Below are positions 42,101-49,958 of a stretch of DNA of 64,000 nucleotides, piece after piece. The notes under the pieces were generated by a model that had not been told where the DNA came from, did no database searches, and was given only the letters and a program-made list of their open reading frames with translations. Made by a program: the position numbers and the translations under genes. Numbering within the stretch: the stretch's first letter is position 1; the number at the start of each line of letters is the position of its first letter. This stretch comes from Luteolibacter sp. LG18 (GTDB lineage: Bacteria > Verrucomicrobiota > Verrucomicrobiia > Verrucomicrobiales > Akkermansiaceae), in the NCBI RefSeq assembly GCF_036322585.1, contig NZ_AP024600.1, forward strand, positions 2,232,001 through 2,296,000, written 5' to 3'.

Positions 42101-42520
42101 GCCGTTGGCCCCGCCCGAGACGACATTGAGGCCGCCGTTGCCAGCGATGACCGAGGAAATGGTGGCGGTCTTGGCGGTGCCCAGCGCGTTGGTGGTGATG
42201 GTCGGCGTGCCGGTGGTGGTGGCCAGCGTCAGCGTGTTCGCGCCGGAGATCGTCCAGCCGCCCGCCGTGCCAACGGTCGCGTCGCCGAAGGTGAGGTTCC
42301 CGATCGTCCGGGCGGCCTCGAGGTTGATGATGCGGTCGGCGGTGATGTCCACCGTGAAGGTGGCGGTGGCATCCGCGCCATCGGCTACGGTGCTGCTGGT
42401 CCATTTGGTGGTGTCGCCCCAGTCACCGGCGACATCGGCAGTCCAGGTGCCGGAGCCCCCGAGAGCGGGGAGAGTCCCGAGCAGGGACAGGAGGGGGAGG
42501 TAATAACGACGAGCTTTCAT
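39200..42520 (-). CDS. Autotransporter-type beta-strand repeat protein
   Basis: A 1106-residue secreted protein with signal peptide MKARRYYLPLLSLLGTLPA. It consists of repeated autotransporter-associated beta-strand units (type TLTLSGANTYTGATTVNAGT). Copies are easy to see in GVWTISGNNTYTGSTSITAG, KTILSGANTYTGDTTVNAGT and SLGGTNSYTGTTTVNAGVLQ. These parallel beta-helix passengers are adhesins or surface fibres. No outer-membrane beta-barrel of a classical autotransporter is present; instead a short DPDGDGKNNLREFAF calcium-site segment and a verrucomicrobial C-terminal beta domain end the protein. Start 42520 is chosen for the signal peptide. The divergent gene encodes a GntR/LacI-like regulator. 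Highly repetitive DNA here is coding. Confidence 0.88.
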   Translation of the reverse strand: MKARRYYLPLLSLLGTLPALGGSGTWTADVAGDWGDTTKWTSSTVADGADATATFTVDITADRIINLEAARTIGNLTFGDATVGTAGGWTISGANTLTLATTTGTPTITTNALGTAKTATISSVIAGNGGLNVVSGGANGTLTLGGANTYSGITTISTLANGATGVALTNAQGFGTSSVLLNGSNQFSAGITVAAGLTVSNSLTLKSVNLGSARAVLGLGNGSTWSGNITVDNSSAPTGGFGSILAGGTSAATASIVSGNIGLTAGTNTIALALRNSNTWGNITGSVSLGTATVQLLDTARWQFSNASNTWGTLSIDNNGAIVYVGAANTLSPTGTVTSSTGSTGTLRLNDQADTAGFNQTIAGLKDTGTGKTNVTSSKAATLTLSPTTASLTATGNITGPLTLVKSGAALQSLGGTNSYTGTTTVNAGVLQFAKLVSLYNNTPASWTTANLIVNSGGTLGVNVGGTGEFTATELDTLKALGDGTGGFLPGSALGIDTTNATGGTFTYASLVGDTNSGANKLGLAKLGTNILVLTGTNTYTGPTAIAAGTLSVSSIKSVGGGASPMGNVTTAADGTIGLGLLTTAGTLSYTGTGDTTNRILNLAGTTGGGTIDQSGTGTLAISGNVTATGAGSKTLTLSGSTAGTGVLSGVIADNSGTNKTSVNKTGTGVWTISGNNTYTGSTSITAGYLRVGANSIGAGGTLNFNPGAGISADGTAPRTISNPMVFNSSGIYLFGDSVNTGKLTFTQTGNAGNASPKTYDVRSDIEFQGGIAGTNSLTKTGTGKLTISGASTYNATTISAGTVQIGNGGAAGTPGTGVITNNGALIFNRDTTSDLTVSAVISGSGTVTQSGTGKTILSGANTYTGDTTVNAGTLSFSTAFLADASKVNLAASGKLDLNFAGSDTVDQLFIGGAQQASGTWGSSASGATHVDDVHFSGSGTLTVTTGTSPLTYATWASSRGLATGVNDGLAADPDGDGKNNLREFAFDGQPMSGMEEGNILAKIGQVSGQPALTISLPVRNGAIFSSTGGELISSLVDGVVYHIQGAVDLQNWSFIPVQELTGPDAAALQSALPAPGPGWTNRTFYIPGSDPAGSPKVFIRAKVTE

Positions 42521-42595
42521 GGGTAGATGCAGGTTGAGTGCAACTGCTGGTTTCCTCCCGCGGGCGATGAATCGCAATCGAACGGATGGGCACAA

Positions 42596-42620
42596 AACCG
42601 AGAGGAAAAACCACTCGGTT
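42596..42620. promoter_or_regulatory. Inverted repeat in divergent regulator/adhesin region
   Basis: AACCGAG (42596-42602) pairs with CTCGGTT (42614-42620) across 11 bases. It lies in the 128-bp gap between the adhesin-like gene and the GntR-type regulator, 28 bases before the regulator start, where an operator or autoregulatory site would be expected. Confidence 0.35.
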
Positions 42621-42648
42621 TCGGCAATCCGGTGGCTATCGTGCCGTC

Positions 42649-43722
42649 ATGTGGCGCGGCAAAAGCGAACAGGTGGCGGATGCCCTCCGCGACCTCATCT
42701 CCTCTGGCGAATGGACCGAGCGCCTGCCCGGCTACCGGACGCTGGAACAGCGCCTCAAGGTCAACCGCGAGACCATCGAGAAAGCCCTGCGCCGCCTGGA
42801 AGAGGAAGGCTGGGTCAGCCCGGCGGAGCCCGGGAAACGCCGCGCCATCTCACCGAGGCGGACCCAGGACCGCGCGCCACGGGAGCACTCCCTGCTCGTG
42901 ATCGCGCCGCGTGCCCTTCATGATTGTTCGCCAGTCCAGCGGATGCTTCTCACCCGGATCTTCCAGGAGGCGGAGAGCCGCGCGTGGCGGGTGATCTACC
43001 ACCATTTCGATTTCGAGTTCCCGCGCCGGGCCGTGGCTGCGATCAAGCGCGCCGTGTCGGACCACCGTTCCGACCGGGTCCTGTTGGTCACGCCGAGCGA
43101 GCCGCTGGAGCGATGGGCCACCGGGGCCCCGGTGCCTTGCTTCCGCCTTGGCGGCAGTGGAACGGCGGATGGGTTGGGTCTCCCGGGAACCGGCATCTCC
43201 TTCAGCGGGATGGTCTGCGCGGCAGCGGGTATGCTGTGGGAAAAGGGCCACCGCCGCCTGATGATCCCGATCGTTTCAGGAAAGGATACGATGCGTGAGC
43301 GCACCATCGAAGCCGCCGCCGCGGGCTGGGCGAAGGGCGTGCCACGGGTGGAACTGGAGGCGATGTTTCCCGACCAGGGCGATTGGCTGCCGGATGTCCT
43401 GCGCGGTTTCTGGCCGCGCGAGTTCGCCCGCTTGAAGCCCACCGCCGTCATCGTGAAGGAGAGCAACGAGTTCCTCTCGCTGCTGAGCTACTGCCACCGC
43501 CAGCGCATCCGGATGCCGCAGGACCTGTCGGTGGTGCAGCTCGCGGGCGATCCGGCGAGCCTGTGGCTGGACCCGCAGCCGGACCGCTTCGAGTTTCCCG
43601 TGGAGGCGATCTGCCAGAAGACCATGCGCTGGCTGGAACAACCGCCCGCCAAGGACGGGACCTTCGAGTGGCTGGAACCGACCTATCAGAAAGGCGGCAC
43701 GGTCGGCAGACCGCCAGCCTGA
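42649..43722 (+). CDS. GntR-type regulator with LacI-like sensor domain
   Basis: A 357-residue regulator. The N-terminal GntR winged helix (residues 4-70) is clear from KSEQVADALRDLISSGEW, GYRTLEQRLKVNRETIEKAL and RRLEEEGWVSPAEPGKRR. The remaining 280 residues resemble the periplasmic-binding-protein sensor of LacI/GalR regulators (GHRRLMIPIVSGKDTMRERT, TAVIVKESNEFLSLLSYCHR, DLSVVQLAGDP). This combination is the arabinose-repressor-like layout and suggests sugar sensing. Start ATG 42649. It is divergent from the repeat-rich surface protein and probably controls it. A minus-strand ABC transporter gene ends just downstream. Confidence 0.9.
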   Translation: MWRGKSEQVADALRDLISSGEWTERLPGYRTLEQRLKVNRETIEKALRRLEEEGWVSPAEPGKRRAISPRRTQDRAPREHSLLVIAPRALHDCSPVQRMLLTRIFQEAESRAWRVIYHHFDFEFPRRAVAAIKRAVSDHRSDRVLLVTPSEPLERWATGAPVPCFRLGGSGTADGLGLPGTGISFSGMVCAAAGMLWEKGHRRLMIPIVSGKDTMRERTIEAAAAGWAKGVPRVELEAMFPDQGDWLPDVLRGFWPREFARLKPTAVIVKESNEFLSLLSYCHRQRIRMPQDLSVVQLAGDPASLWLDPQPDRFEFPVEAICQKTMRWLEQPPAKDGTFEWLEPTYQKGGTVGRPPA

Positions 43723-43727
43723 CTTTC

Positions 43728-44459
43728 TCAATACCGCATCACCCGCGATAGGAACCGCTGGCACAACGCCGAACTCGGTTCCCCGAACAAGGTCGCGGGC
43801 GGTCCGCTTTCGACAATGCGACCTTCCGCCAGGAACGCCACCTGGTCCGCCACCGCGCGGGCGAAGCCCATTTCATGCGTGCTGAGGATGATGTTCTGAC
43901 CTTCCTCGGCGAGTTCCTGGATCAGCTCCAGCACCTCGGCGGTCATCTCTGGATCCAGTGCCGAGGTCGGTTCATCGAGGAACAACACCTGCGGTTCCGA
44001 AGCGATCGCGCGTGCGATGCCCACCCGCTGCTGCTGGCCGCCGGAAAGCTGGGACGGCAGTTTGTCGGCATGGGCGAGCAAGCCGAAGCGGTCGAGCGCC
44101 TCGCGGGCGATGGCCCGTGCTTCGTCCGGTGTTTTGTCATGCACCTCCTCCAGGGGCAGCGTCAGGTTCCGCAGCGCCGAGAGATGGGGAAAGAGGTTGA
44201 ACTGCTGGAACAGGAAGCCATTCCGCCGCCGGTGGGCGAGCAGGCCCGCGGCCGTGTGGGGGAGGGGAGTGCCGAGCAGGGAAATGCTGCCGTTGTCCGG
44301 CGTTTCCAGCCCGCCGAGCACGCGCAGCAATGTGCTCTTGCCGCCGCCGGAGGGACCGATCAGGCACAGCACCCGCGCGTCCGGGATCTCCAGCGCCAGC
44401 TCGTTCAGCGCCACATGCGGGCCGTAGGTTTTGGTGAGGCCGGTTACGCTAAGTTTCAT
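43728..44459 (-). CDS. Polar amino-acid ABC transporter, ATP-binding protein
   Basis: A 243-residue ABC ATPase of the GlnQ/HisP type. Walker A is GPSGGGKST, the Q-loop lies in GFLFQQFNLFPH, the signature is LSGGQQQRVGIARA, Walker B with D-loop is VLFLDEPTSALDP and the H-loop is STHEMGFA. It powers uptake of a polar amino acid such as glutamine, arginine or histidine. Its start overlaps the end of the permease gene by 11 bases. It is the last gene of the HK/SBP/permease/ATPase operon. Confidence 0.93.
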   Translation of the reverse strand: MKLSVTGLTKTYGPHVALNELALEIPDARVLCLIGPSGGGKSTLLRVLGGLETPDNGSISLLGTPLPHTAAGLLAHRRRNGFLFQQFNLFPHLSALRNLTLPLEEVHDKTPDEARAIAREALDRFGLLAHADKLPSQLSGGQQQRVGIARAIASEPQVLFLDEPTSALDPEMTAEVLELIQELAEEGQNIILSTHEMGFARAVADQVAFLAEGRIVESGPPATLFGEPSSALCQRFLSRVMRY

Positions 44460-45225
44460 CGCGGTAGCGGCGTTCCAGCCGGTGGGAAAGGTAGGCGATC
44501 GGGGCGGTGAGAAGCAGGTAGCCCACCGCCAGCGGCACATACGCTTCCAGGCCGCCGTAGGTCTTTGCCGTGTAAACCTTGGCCTGGTAGGCGAACTCCT
44601 GCACGCCGATCACGCTGAGCAGCGAGGAGTCCTTGATGAGCGAGACGAACTGCCCGGCCACCGCCGGTAGCACCCGCCGCAGCGCCTGCGGGAAAATCAC
44701 GTGGCGGTAGACCTGTCCGGAGGTGAATCCCACCGCGCGCGCCGAGTCCCATTGCGCGCGCGGGATGCTGTCGACCCCGCCGCGCAGGATCTCGCCGAGA
44801 TACGCACCCTCGAACAGCGAAAGCAGGAGGATGCCGATCACCAGCTTGTCGTTCCAGCCCCAGTCGTCGAGCGTGCGCGACATCAGCGGCGCGAAGATCA
44901 CGAAATAGCCCACCAGCAACTGCACCAGCAGCGGCGTTTCCCGGACAAACTCCAGGAACAAGCGGCACGGCCACTTCAGCGCCACCAGCCCGCTGCGCTG
45001 CCCGAGCAACAGCAGCACCCCAACCAGCGTGCTGCCGACCAGCGCCCCCAACGACAGCAAGATCGTGGACAACCAGCCTCGGAACAGCAGCTCGCGGTAC
45101 TGCCAGGTCTTCGACCAGTCCCAGCCCTTGAGGCTGCCAAACAATACCACGCCCACCACGGCAAGCGCGGCCAAGACCGCCGCACCGGCGATCAGGTTCC
45201 AGAGGATCCGGTGGGAGCGGGACAT
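44449..45225 (-). CDS. Polar amino-acid ABC transporter, permease
   Basis: A 258-residue inner-membrane permease (HisMQ/GlnP type) with about five transmembrane helices. It has the family FRGWLSTILLSLGALVGSTL entry and FVRETPLLVQLL, and the coupling EAA loop is in GVDSIPRAQWDSARAVGFT, ending YRHVIFPQALRRVLPA. SLIKDSSLLSVIGVQEF is the second typical segment. It lies between the substrate-binding protein and ATPase genes with very small spacings, so a single transporter is encoded. One permease only is present, so a homodimer is expected. Confidence 0.93.
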   Translation of the reverse strand: MSRSHRILWNLIAGAAVLAALAVVGVVLFGSLKGWDWSKTWQYRELLFRGWLSTILLSLGALVGSTLVGVLLLLGQRSGLVALKWPCRLFLEFVRETPLLVQLLVGYFVIFAPLMSRTLDDWGWNDKLVIGILLLSLFEGAYLGEILRGGVDSIPRAQWDSARAVGFTSGQVYRHVIFPQALRRVLPAVAGQFVSLIKDSSLLSVIGVQEFAYQAKVYTAKTYGGLEAYVPLAVGYLLLTAPIAYLSHRLERRYRDET

Positions 45226-45231
45226 GCCGGG

Positions 45232-46023
45232 TCAGCGCAGGATGAAGGGCACGCCCTGGCTTTCGAGGAACTGCTTCTCGTCCGCCAGATACTGGTCGCC
45301 GAGCCTCGCGAAGCCGCCGTCCTTGCGGAATGTTTCGATGAACGCGTTCACCCGCCCCTTCAGCGCATCGTTGCCCTTGGCGATGCCCACCGCCCAGGAT
45401 TCCTCGACGAAGGGCTTCAGCAGCGCGCGGGTGGTGGCCGCGTTGTTCTTCTGGTAGCGGTAAATACTAAGCTGGTCGTAGAGAAACGCATCGGCCCGGC
45501 CCTGCGCGACCTCCTGCACGCAGGCGGTCTCCTCGGTGAAGGCGGTGCGCTTCGCATCCGGCAGGTGCGCCGTGGCCCAGCTTTCACCGGTGGTCGAGGC
45601 CTTCACCGCCAGCTTGCGGCCGGGCTTCTTCAGGTCGTCGATCGATTGGATGTCGGAGTTCTTCCCCACCAGCATCGCCAGTCCGGTGAAGGCATAGGGC
45701 TCGGAGAAGTCGATCGACTGGCGGCGCTCGTCGGTGGCGGTCATCGAGGAAATCACCACGTCCACGCTGCCGGACTTCAGGGCCGGGATCAGCCCGGTGA
45801 ACTCCATCGGCACGATCTTGACCGGGCGGCCCAGGTCCTTCCCCAGCGCTTCGGCGAGTTTCACGCCCACCCCGTCCGGATTGCCGGCGGCGTCCTGCAT
45901 TTCAAAGGGCGGATAGGTCAGTTCCATCCCCACGCGCAGCGCCCCGCCGGACCCGCCCTCGGAGGCGGATTTCTGGCAGGCGGTCAGCAGCAGCGCGAGG
46001 ACGAGGGTGAAGAGGCGGCGCAT
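45232..46023 (-). CDS. Amino-acid ABC transporter substrate-binding lipoprotein
   Basis: A 263-residue lipoprotein: MRRLFTLVLALLLTACQ gives a lipobox (LTAC) with Cys at residue 16. The mature part is a family 3 periplasmic amino-acid-binding protein, seen in LRVGMELTYPPFEMQDA, GVGVKLAEALGKDLG, DVVISSMTATDERRQSIDFS and GRADAFLYDQL. It should capture a polar amino acid and deliver it to the permease. It starts 17 bp after the sensor kinase stop, in the same operon. Ligand identity is not visible from sequence. Confidence 0.92.
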   Translation of the reverse strand: MRRLFTLVLALLLTACQKSASEGGSGGALRVGMELTYPPFEMQDAAGNPDGVGVKLAEALGKDLGRPVKIVPMEFTGLIPALKSGSVDVVISSMTATDERRQSIDFSEPYAFTGLAMLVGKNSDIQSIDDLKKPGRKLAVKASTTGESWATAHLPDAKRTAFTEETACVQEVAQGRADAFLYDQLSIYRYQKNNAATTRALLKPFVEESWAVGIAKGNDALKGRVNAFIETFRKDGGFARLGDQYLADEKQFLESQGVPFILR

Positions 46024-46040
46024 GCTGCCAAAGGAAGCAG

Positions 46041-47213
46041 TCAGGGTACCGGAAAGGCGAGACGGAAAGTCGTGCCGCCACCCGCCTTCGGCAGGCACTC
46101 GATCTGGCCGTTCGTCTGCTCGACCAGCCGCTTCACCAGCGAAAGCCCCAGCCCGGTGGAGTCCTCGCCATCGGTCGGCCGCGCGCTCAGCCGCGCGTAA
46201 CGCTGGTAGAGCCGACCCAGATCCTCCTCGCTGAAACCCGGGCCTTGGTCGTGGATCTCGATGGTGACCCGGGACGGCGTGGCGGTGGCGTGGAGGGCGA
46301 TCGCGCTGCCGGAGGGGCTGAACTTGATCGCGTTCGAAACCAGGTTGTCGAGGATGTGGGCCAGAGCCCAGTGGTCGATCTCGATCACCGCGTCCTTCGG
46401 CTGGAGCTCGGTGAAAAGCAGGATCCCCTTCCTGGTCAGCGCGGTGTGAAAGCGGTCGCCCGCGGCGGCGAAACACTCCGCCAGAGGGATGCGGCTGGGG
46501 CTCGAGGCCCGCGGATCGAACGGCCGCCGCGCCCGCCCGACCACCGAGCCGATCAATTCGAGCGCGCGGTGGGTGTCGCCGGTCAGGCTGGCCACCAGCG
46601 GTTGGCACCCGGCGGGCATTTCCGCGATCCGTTCCTGTAGCAGCCCGGAAATCATCCTCACCCCCGCCAGCGGGTTCTTCAGGTCGTGGGCCAGCACCTC
46701 GATCAGGTTGAAGAGCCGGCTCGAGGCCCGCCGCAGCTCGATCAGGTTCGCCACGATCGCCGCGAACTCCGCCACCGTGGCCTCCTCCTCCGCTGTCCAC
46801 GCCCGCGGCCTGGTGTCGATCACGCAGAACGATCCCCACACCGTGCCGTCCTCGCCCGCCAGCGGGAAGCCGAGGTAGGCGATCACGCCCAGGTCCGGCA
46901 CCGCGCCATTCTCCGCCACCCGCGGGTCCTTCCGCGCGTCGTCGATTTTCAGGCGCTGGCGGCTCGTCACCGCGTGTTGGCAGAAGGAATGGCTCAGCGG
47001 GGTCTCGCGCAGGTCCACGGGCAGGCCGGTGGCGCTCTTGAAGAACTGGCGGCTGTCATCCACCAGCGAAACCAGGCACACCGGGGCGTCCAGCGTCCGC
47101 GCGGCCAGCCGCGTGATCCGGTCGAATTCCTCTTCCGGCGCGGAATCCAGCAGGCCCGTGGCCTTCAGCGATTCCAAGCGCACGGGGTCGTTCAGGGGGG
47201 AGACGCAATGCAT
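46041..47213 (-). CDS. GAF-domain sensor histidine kinase
   Basis: A 390-residue cytosolic kinase without membrane segments. Residues 20-160 are a GAF domain (FDRITRLAARTLDAPVCLVS, HSFCQHAV, FPLAGEDGTVWGSFCVID). The kinase core follows: H-box LAHDLKNPLAG with His176, N-box DNLVSNAIKFSPS, G1 DQGPGFSEED and G2 GLGLSLVKRLVEQT. It should autophosphorylate on His176 and pass phosphate to a response regulator, none of which is encoded nearby. It is the first gene of an operon with an amino-acid ABC transporter, so it may sense the imported compound or control the transporter. ATG 47213 starts MHCVSPLNDPVRLESLKATG, the conserved beginning of this GAF-kinase type. Confidence 0.9.
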   Translation of the reverse strand: MHCVSPLNDPVRLESLKATGLLDSAPEEEFDRITRLAARTLDAPVCLVSLVDDSRQFFKSATGLPVDLRETPLSHSFCQHAVTSRQRLKIDDARKDPRVAENGAVPDLGVIAYLGFPLAGEDGTVWGSFCVIDTRPRAWTAEEEATVAEFAAIVANLIELRRASSRLFNLIEVLAHDLKNPLAGVRMISGLLQERIAEMPAGCQPLVASLTGDTHRALELIGSVVGRARRPFDPRASSPSRIPLAECFAAAGDRFHTALTRKGILLFTELQPKDAVIEIDHWALAHILDNLVSNAIKFSPSGSAIALHATATPSRVTIEIHDQGPGFSEEDLGRLYQRYARLSARPTDGEDSTGLGLSLVKRLVEQTNGQIECLPKAGGGTTFRLAFPVP

Positions 47214-47312
47214 GGGGGAGGTCCTGTCTAGCGCACCGGGCCGGGAAAAGCGATGGATTCCGCCCCACGCGGTCGCGTCATGGACATGGCCGATTTTCCG
47301 CCTTGTCGAACC

Positions 47313-47490
47313 CCGGTGCCTTCCAGAAGCTCCGCGCGCCCCGGGATAGCCGGGGCCGTTTTCGGGAAGCCCGTGGCACGGGCATTCAATAGATGGGGAA
47401 TCCGGTGCAATTCCGGAGCGGTACCGCCACTGTATGGAGGGCGCGGGTTTCAGAACCCGCCCGTCCGAGCCAGATCGCCAGCCCGGGACG
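47313..47490 (+). ncRNA. Cobalamin riboswitch
   Basis: The core GGGGAATCCGGTGCAATTCC (about 47395-47414), followed by GGAGCGG...CCGCCACTGTA (to 47434) and GAGCCAGATCGCCAGCC (47467-47483), matches the adenosylcobalamin riboswitch (RF00174 type). The ends given are approximate. It precedes a BtuB-like receptor gene. Just after it GACCTG/CAGGTC (47502-47520) can form a stem around GGAG, a plausible expression platform that masks the ribosome-binding region when B12 is bound. Confidence 0.88.
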
Positions 47491-47536
47491 TGGTTCGAAC
47501 CGACCTGCGGAGTTCAGGTCACGGACATTTCGACAC

Positions 47537-49369
47537 ATGACAAAAAGACAATTCGCCCCGGCGCTCCGCCGCGGGCTGGTGACGTTCCCGCGCCTTTGCG
47601 CCTCGGGATTGGTGGCCGCGCCTCTGGCGATGGCCGATGTGGAAGCCGAGCCGGGTGACATGGTCGTCTCCGCCCTCCGATTCAAGAACGAGGCTGGCAA
47701 GACCACTTCCGCCGTGACCGTCCTCGATCCCCGCGAGCTTCAGGAGCGCGGCATCGATGATCTGATCAGCGCCCTCAACCAGTCGCCGGGGGTGATCGCC
47801 ACCTCCACGGCCGGTCAAGGCGGTGCCGTTGGCTCCCTTTTCATCCGGGGCACGACCACCAACTACTCCCAGATCGTGGTGGATGGTATGCGCCTGAGCG
47901 ATTCCACGGCCCCGCTCGGAAACTTCCTCGGCACCTCGCGGATCGACGATCTCGGCCGCATCGAGGTTCTCCGCGGCCCGCAGTCCGCCCTCTACGGCGG
48001 TGAGGCGGTCGGCGGCGTGGTTTGGCTGGAAACCGCACGCGGCGCGGGCAACCCTGGCGGAAACCTGCGCCTGGAGGCTGGCTCTTTCGGTTCTCTCTCC
48101 GGCTACGCCAGCACCAGCGGCAAGACCGGCGATGTCTCGTGGTTCCTCGGCGGTGGCTATGACACCACCCAGAACGACAGCGGGTTCAGCGATTGGGACC
48201 AGGGCCGCGGCGCGGCACGCATCGAATGGCAGGCCACGCCGGACCTCGTCATCGGCGGCACCTTCCGCGAAACCGATTCCCGTTTCGAAACCGGCGCGAA
48301 CGGCACCGTCGACCACCTCGATGCCCAGCTCGGCACGCTTTACGCCGATTGGAAGGTGACCGATTGGTGGACCGCCCGCGTGCAGGGTGGCTACTACGCC
48401 GAGCGCTACGATGACGATTGGGCGCCTACGAACCCGTTCCCGATCTTCGGCAATGGCAACTACGGCACCGACCTCGAGCGCGCCGCGTTCTCGACCGACC
48501 ATCTCTTCAAGCTCGACGACTGCAACCGCCTCCTGTGGGGCGCGTTCTTCGAGCGCACCGATTTCTCCAACACCATCGGCACCGACGAAACCCGGGACCG
48601 CTACGGCAGCTATCTCGGTTGGGAATGGACGCCGACGGACCGCATCACCACCGATGCGATCGTGCGCTGGGAAGATTACGATTCCTATGGCGACGAGGTC
48701 ACGTGGCGCACCGCCGCGGCCTGGAAGGTGCCGGGCATCGAGACCACCGTGCGTGCCGGTGTCGGCCGCTCGTTCCGACCGCCGACCTACCTCGACCTCT
48801 TCGGCTCCGCCTTTGGCGCGGGCAATCCGAACCTGCAGGCGGAATCGTCCATCGGCTGGGATCTCGGCTTGGAGAAGGAATGGCTGCCGAACCACCATGT
48901 GGGCGTCACTTGGTTCTCCAGCGCGATCGAGGACCGCATCCGTTCGAACCCGGCACCGCCGGTGAACATTCCAGGCACCACCCACGCGGAAGGTGTCGAG
49001 GCTGCGCTGAACGGTTCATTCTGCGATGGCGTCTGGAACTACCGCCTCGCCTGGACGGTGCTGACGATGTCTCTCGCCGACCAGCCGAAGAACAGCGGCA
49101 CGGCCTCCGTCGACTGGCGTCCGGACGACCGCTGGTTGCTCGGAGTCGGCGCCTTTTACCTGGGCGACCGTAGCTGGGGCGGCCAGCCGCTCAAGGAGGC
49201 CTTCGTGGCCCGTGTCTACGGCGAGTACAAGCTCACCGAGCACGTGACGCTGACCGGCCGCGTGGAAAACCTCTTCGACGAGGACTGGCAGCTTTCCCGC
49301 TTCCCGTTCTCCCCGGTGGTGAATGCCCCGGGCCTCGGTGCCTACGCCGGGGTGAAGATCGATTGGTAA
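47537..49369 (+). CDS. btuB: TonB-dependent vitamin B12 receptor (BtuB-like)
   Basis: A 610-residue outer-membrane beta-barrel receptor. A signal peptide (to about residue 34, PLAMADVEAE) is followed by a TonB-box-like DMVVSALR, then the plug domain (TTSAVTVLDPRELQERGIDD, FIRGTTTNYSQIVVDGMRLS, IEVLRGPQSALYGGEAVGGV). Barrel strands end with VKIDW, an aromatic last residue as required for barrel insertion. It should import cobalamin with TonB energy. The riboswitch in its leader predicts repression by B12. ATG 47537 gives the signal peptide. No BtuF/C/D inner-membrane genes are adjacent, though two small membrane-protein genes follow about 190 bp later. Confidence 0.92.
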   Translation: MTKRQFAPALRRGLVTFPRLCASGLVAAPLAMADVEAEPGDMVVSALRFKNEAGKTTSAVTVLDPRELQERGIDDLISALNQSPGVIATSTAGQGGAVGSLFIRGTTTNYSQIVVDGMRLSDSTAPLGNFLGTSRIDDLGRIEVLRGPQSALYGGEAVGGVVWLETARGAGNPGGNLRLEAGSFGSLSGYASTSGKTGDVSWFLGGGYDTTQNDSGFSDWDQGRGAARIEWQATPDLVIGGTFRETDSRFETGANGTVDHLDAQLGTLYADWKVTDWWTARVQGGYYAERYDDDWAPTNPFPIFGNGNYGTDLERAAFSTDHLFKLDDCNRLLWGAFFERTDFSNTIGTDETRDRYGSYLGWEWTPTDRITTDAIVRWEDYDSYGDEVTWRTAAAWKVPGIETTVRAGVGRSFRPPTYLDLFGSAFGAGNPNLQAESSIGWDLGLEKEWLPNHHVGVTWFSSAIEDRIRSNPAPPVNIPGTTHAEGVEAALNGSFCDGVWNYRLAWTVLTMSLADQPKNSGTASVDWRPDDRWLLGVGAFYLGDRSWGGQPLKEAFVARVYGEYKLTEHVTLTGRVENLFDEDWQLSRFPFSPVVNAPGLGAYAGVKIDW

Positions 49370-49470
49370 GTTGCTGGTTTCCGGAGCCGGGTGGCGCATC
49401 GCCCGGCTCCGCTTGTCCCTTCCGGCCGCCGCGCCTTGGTTGCTGCGCGGAACATGGCCGGAGGAGGATT

Positions 49471-49499
49471 TTGCGGATATTCGTTAGGGATCATAAGAT
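49471..49499 (+). promoter_or_regulatory. Candidate sigma-70-type promoter
   Basis: TTGCGG (49471-49476) and TAAGAT (49494-49499) are 17 bases apart, in a visibly A+T-richer stretch, and would start RNA about 55 bases before the ATG at 49560. Matches to consensus are only 3/6 and 4/6. Confidence 0.3.
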
Positions 49500-49559
49500 A
49501 CCAGTACATCCGTGCCTCATATGACTTGATCGCGTGGGGTTATAGGGCATTGTTAGCCT

Positions 49560-49958
49560 ATGCAAACGGGCTCCCCCCTCCTGTTGGCATCCATCGAATC
49601 CGTGCGTCCTGTGTACCTGATTGTGATGGGTGTCTCGTTGCTGATCTTCGCGTGGCGGTTGTCGCAGGCCGCGTCGAAGTGGTCCGCGCGCCTGCTCATG
49701 GCGGGGGCGATCCTGCTCACCACCGGCTATGCCCTCATCCTGCCGCTCTACGAAGCGGGCAAGATCGAGCGCTTCGGTCCGGGTTTGGCCTTGGCCGGTG
49801 ATCCGGCCTCCGCCTTGGCCTGGCATGTGGTGAAGCTGGTGTCCATGAACGCCGGTTGGTTGTTGTTCGGCTGGGGTCTCTCGATCCACGCCGGTCTCTT
49901 CCACGTTCACAAGGCGAAGACCACTCCGCACGCAGTCCTCGTTCCCTCCCCCCGATGA
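49560..49958 (+). CDS. Small membrane protein after btuB
   Basis: A 132-residue protein with three or four hydrophobic segments (about residues 17-34, 43-62, 84-110). No family is recognised. The sequence NAGWLLFGWGLSIHAGLFH near residue 97 is similar in layout to the end of the next protein (VVWGLWGHSRWLHDE), so the two may be diverged duplicates. It starts after a 190-bp gap behind btuB and its stop overlaps the next start by four bases (ATGA). A role in B12 handling is possible by position only. Confidence 0.7.
   Translation: MQTGSPLLLASIESVRPVYLIVMGVSLLIFAWRLSQAASKWSARLLMAGAILLTTGYALILPLYEAGKIERFGPGLALAGDPASALAWHVVKLVSMNAGWLLFGWGLSIHAGLFHVHKAKTTPHAVLVPSPR

Noticed and set aside
39200-42520. 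DNA-level repetition that could be taken for a CRISPR or satellite array
   Set aside because: The repeats are codon-framed beta-strand units of an open reading frame with variable lengths and no constant repeat-spacer pattern. No CRISPR array was seen in the window.
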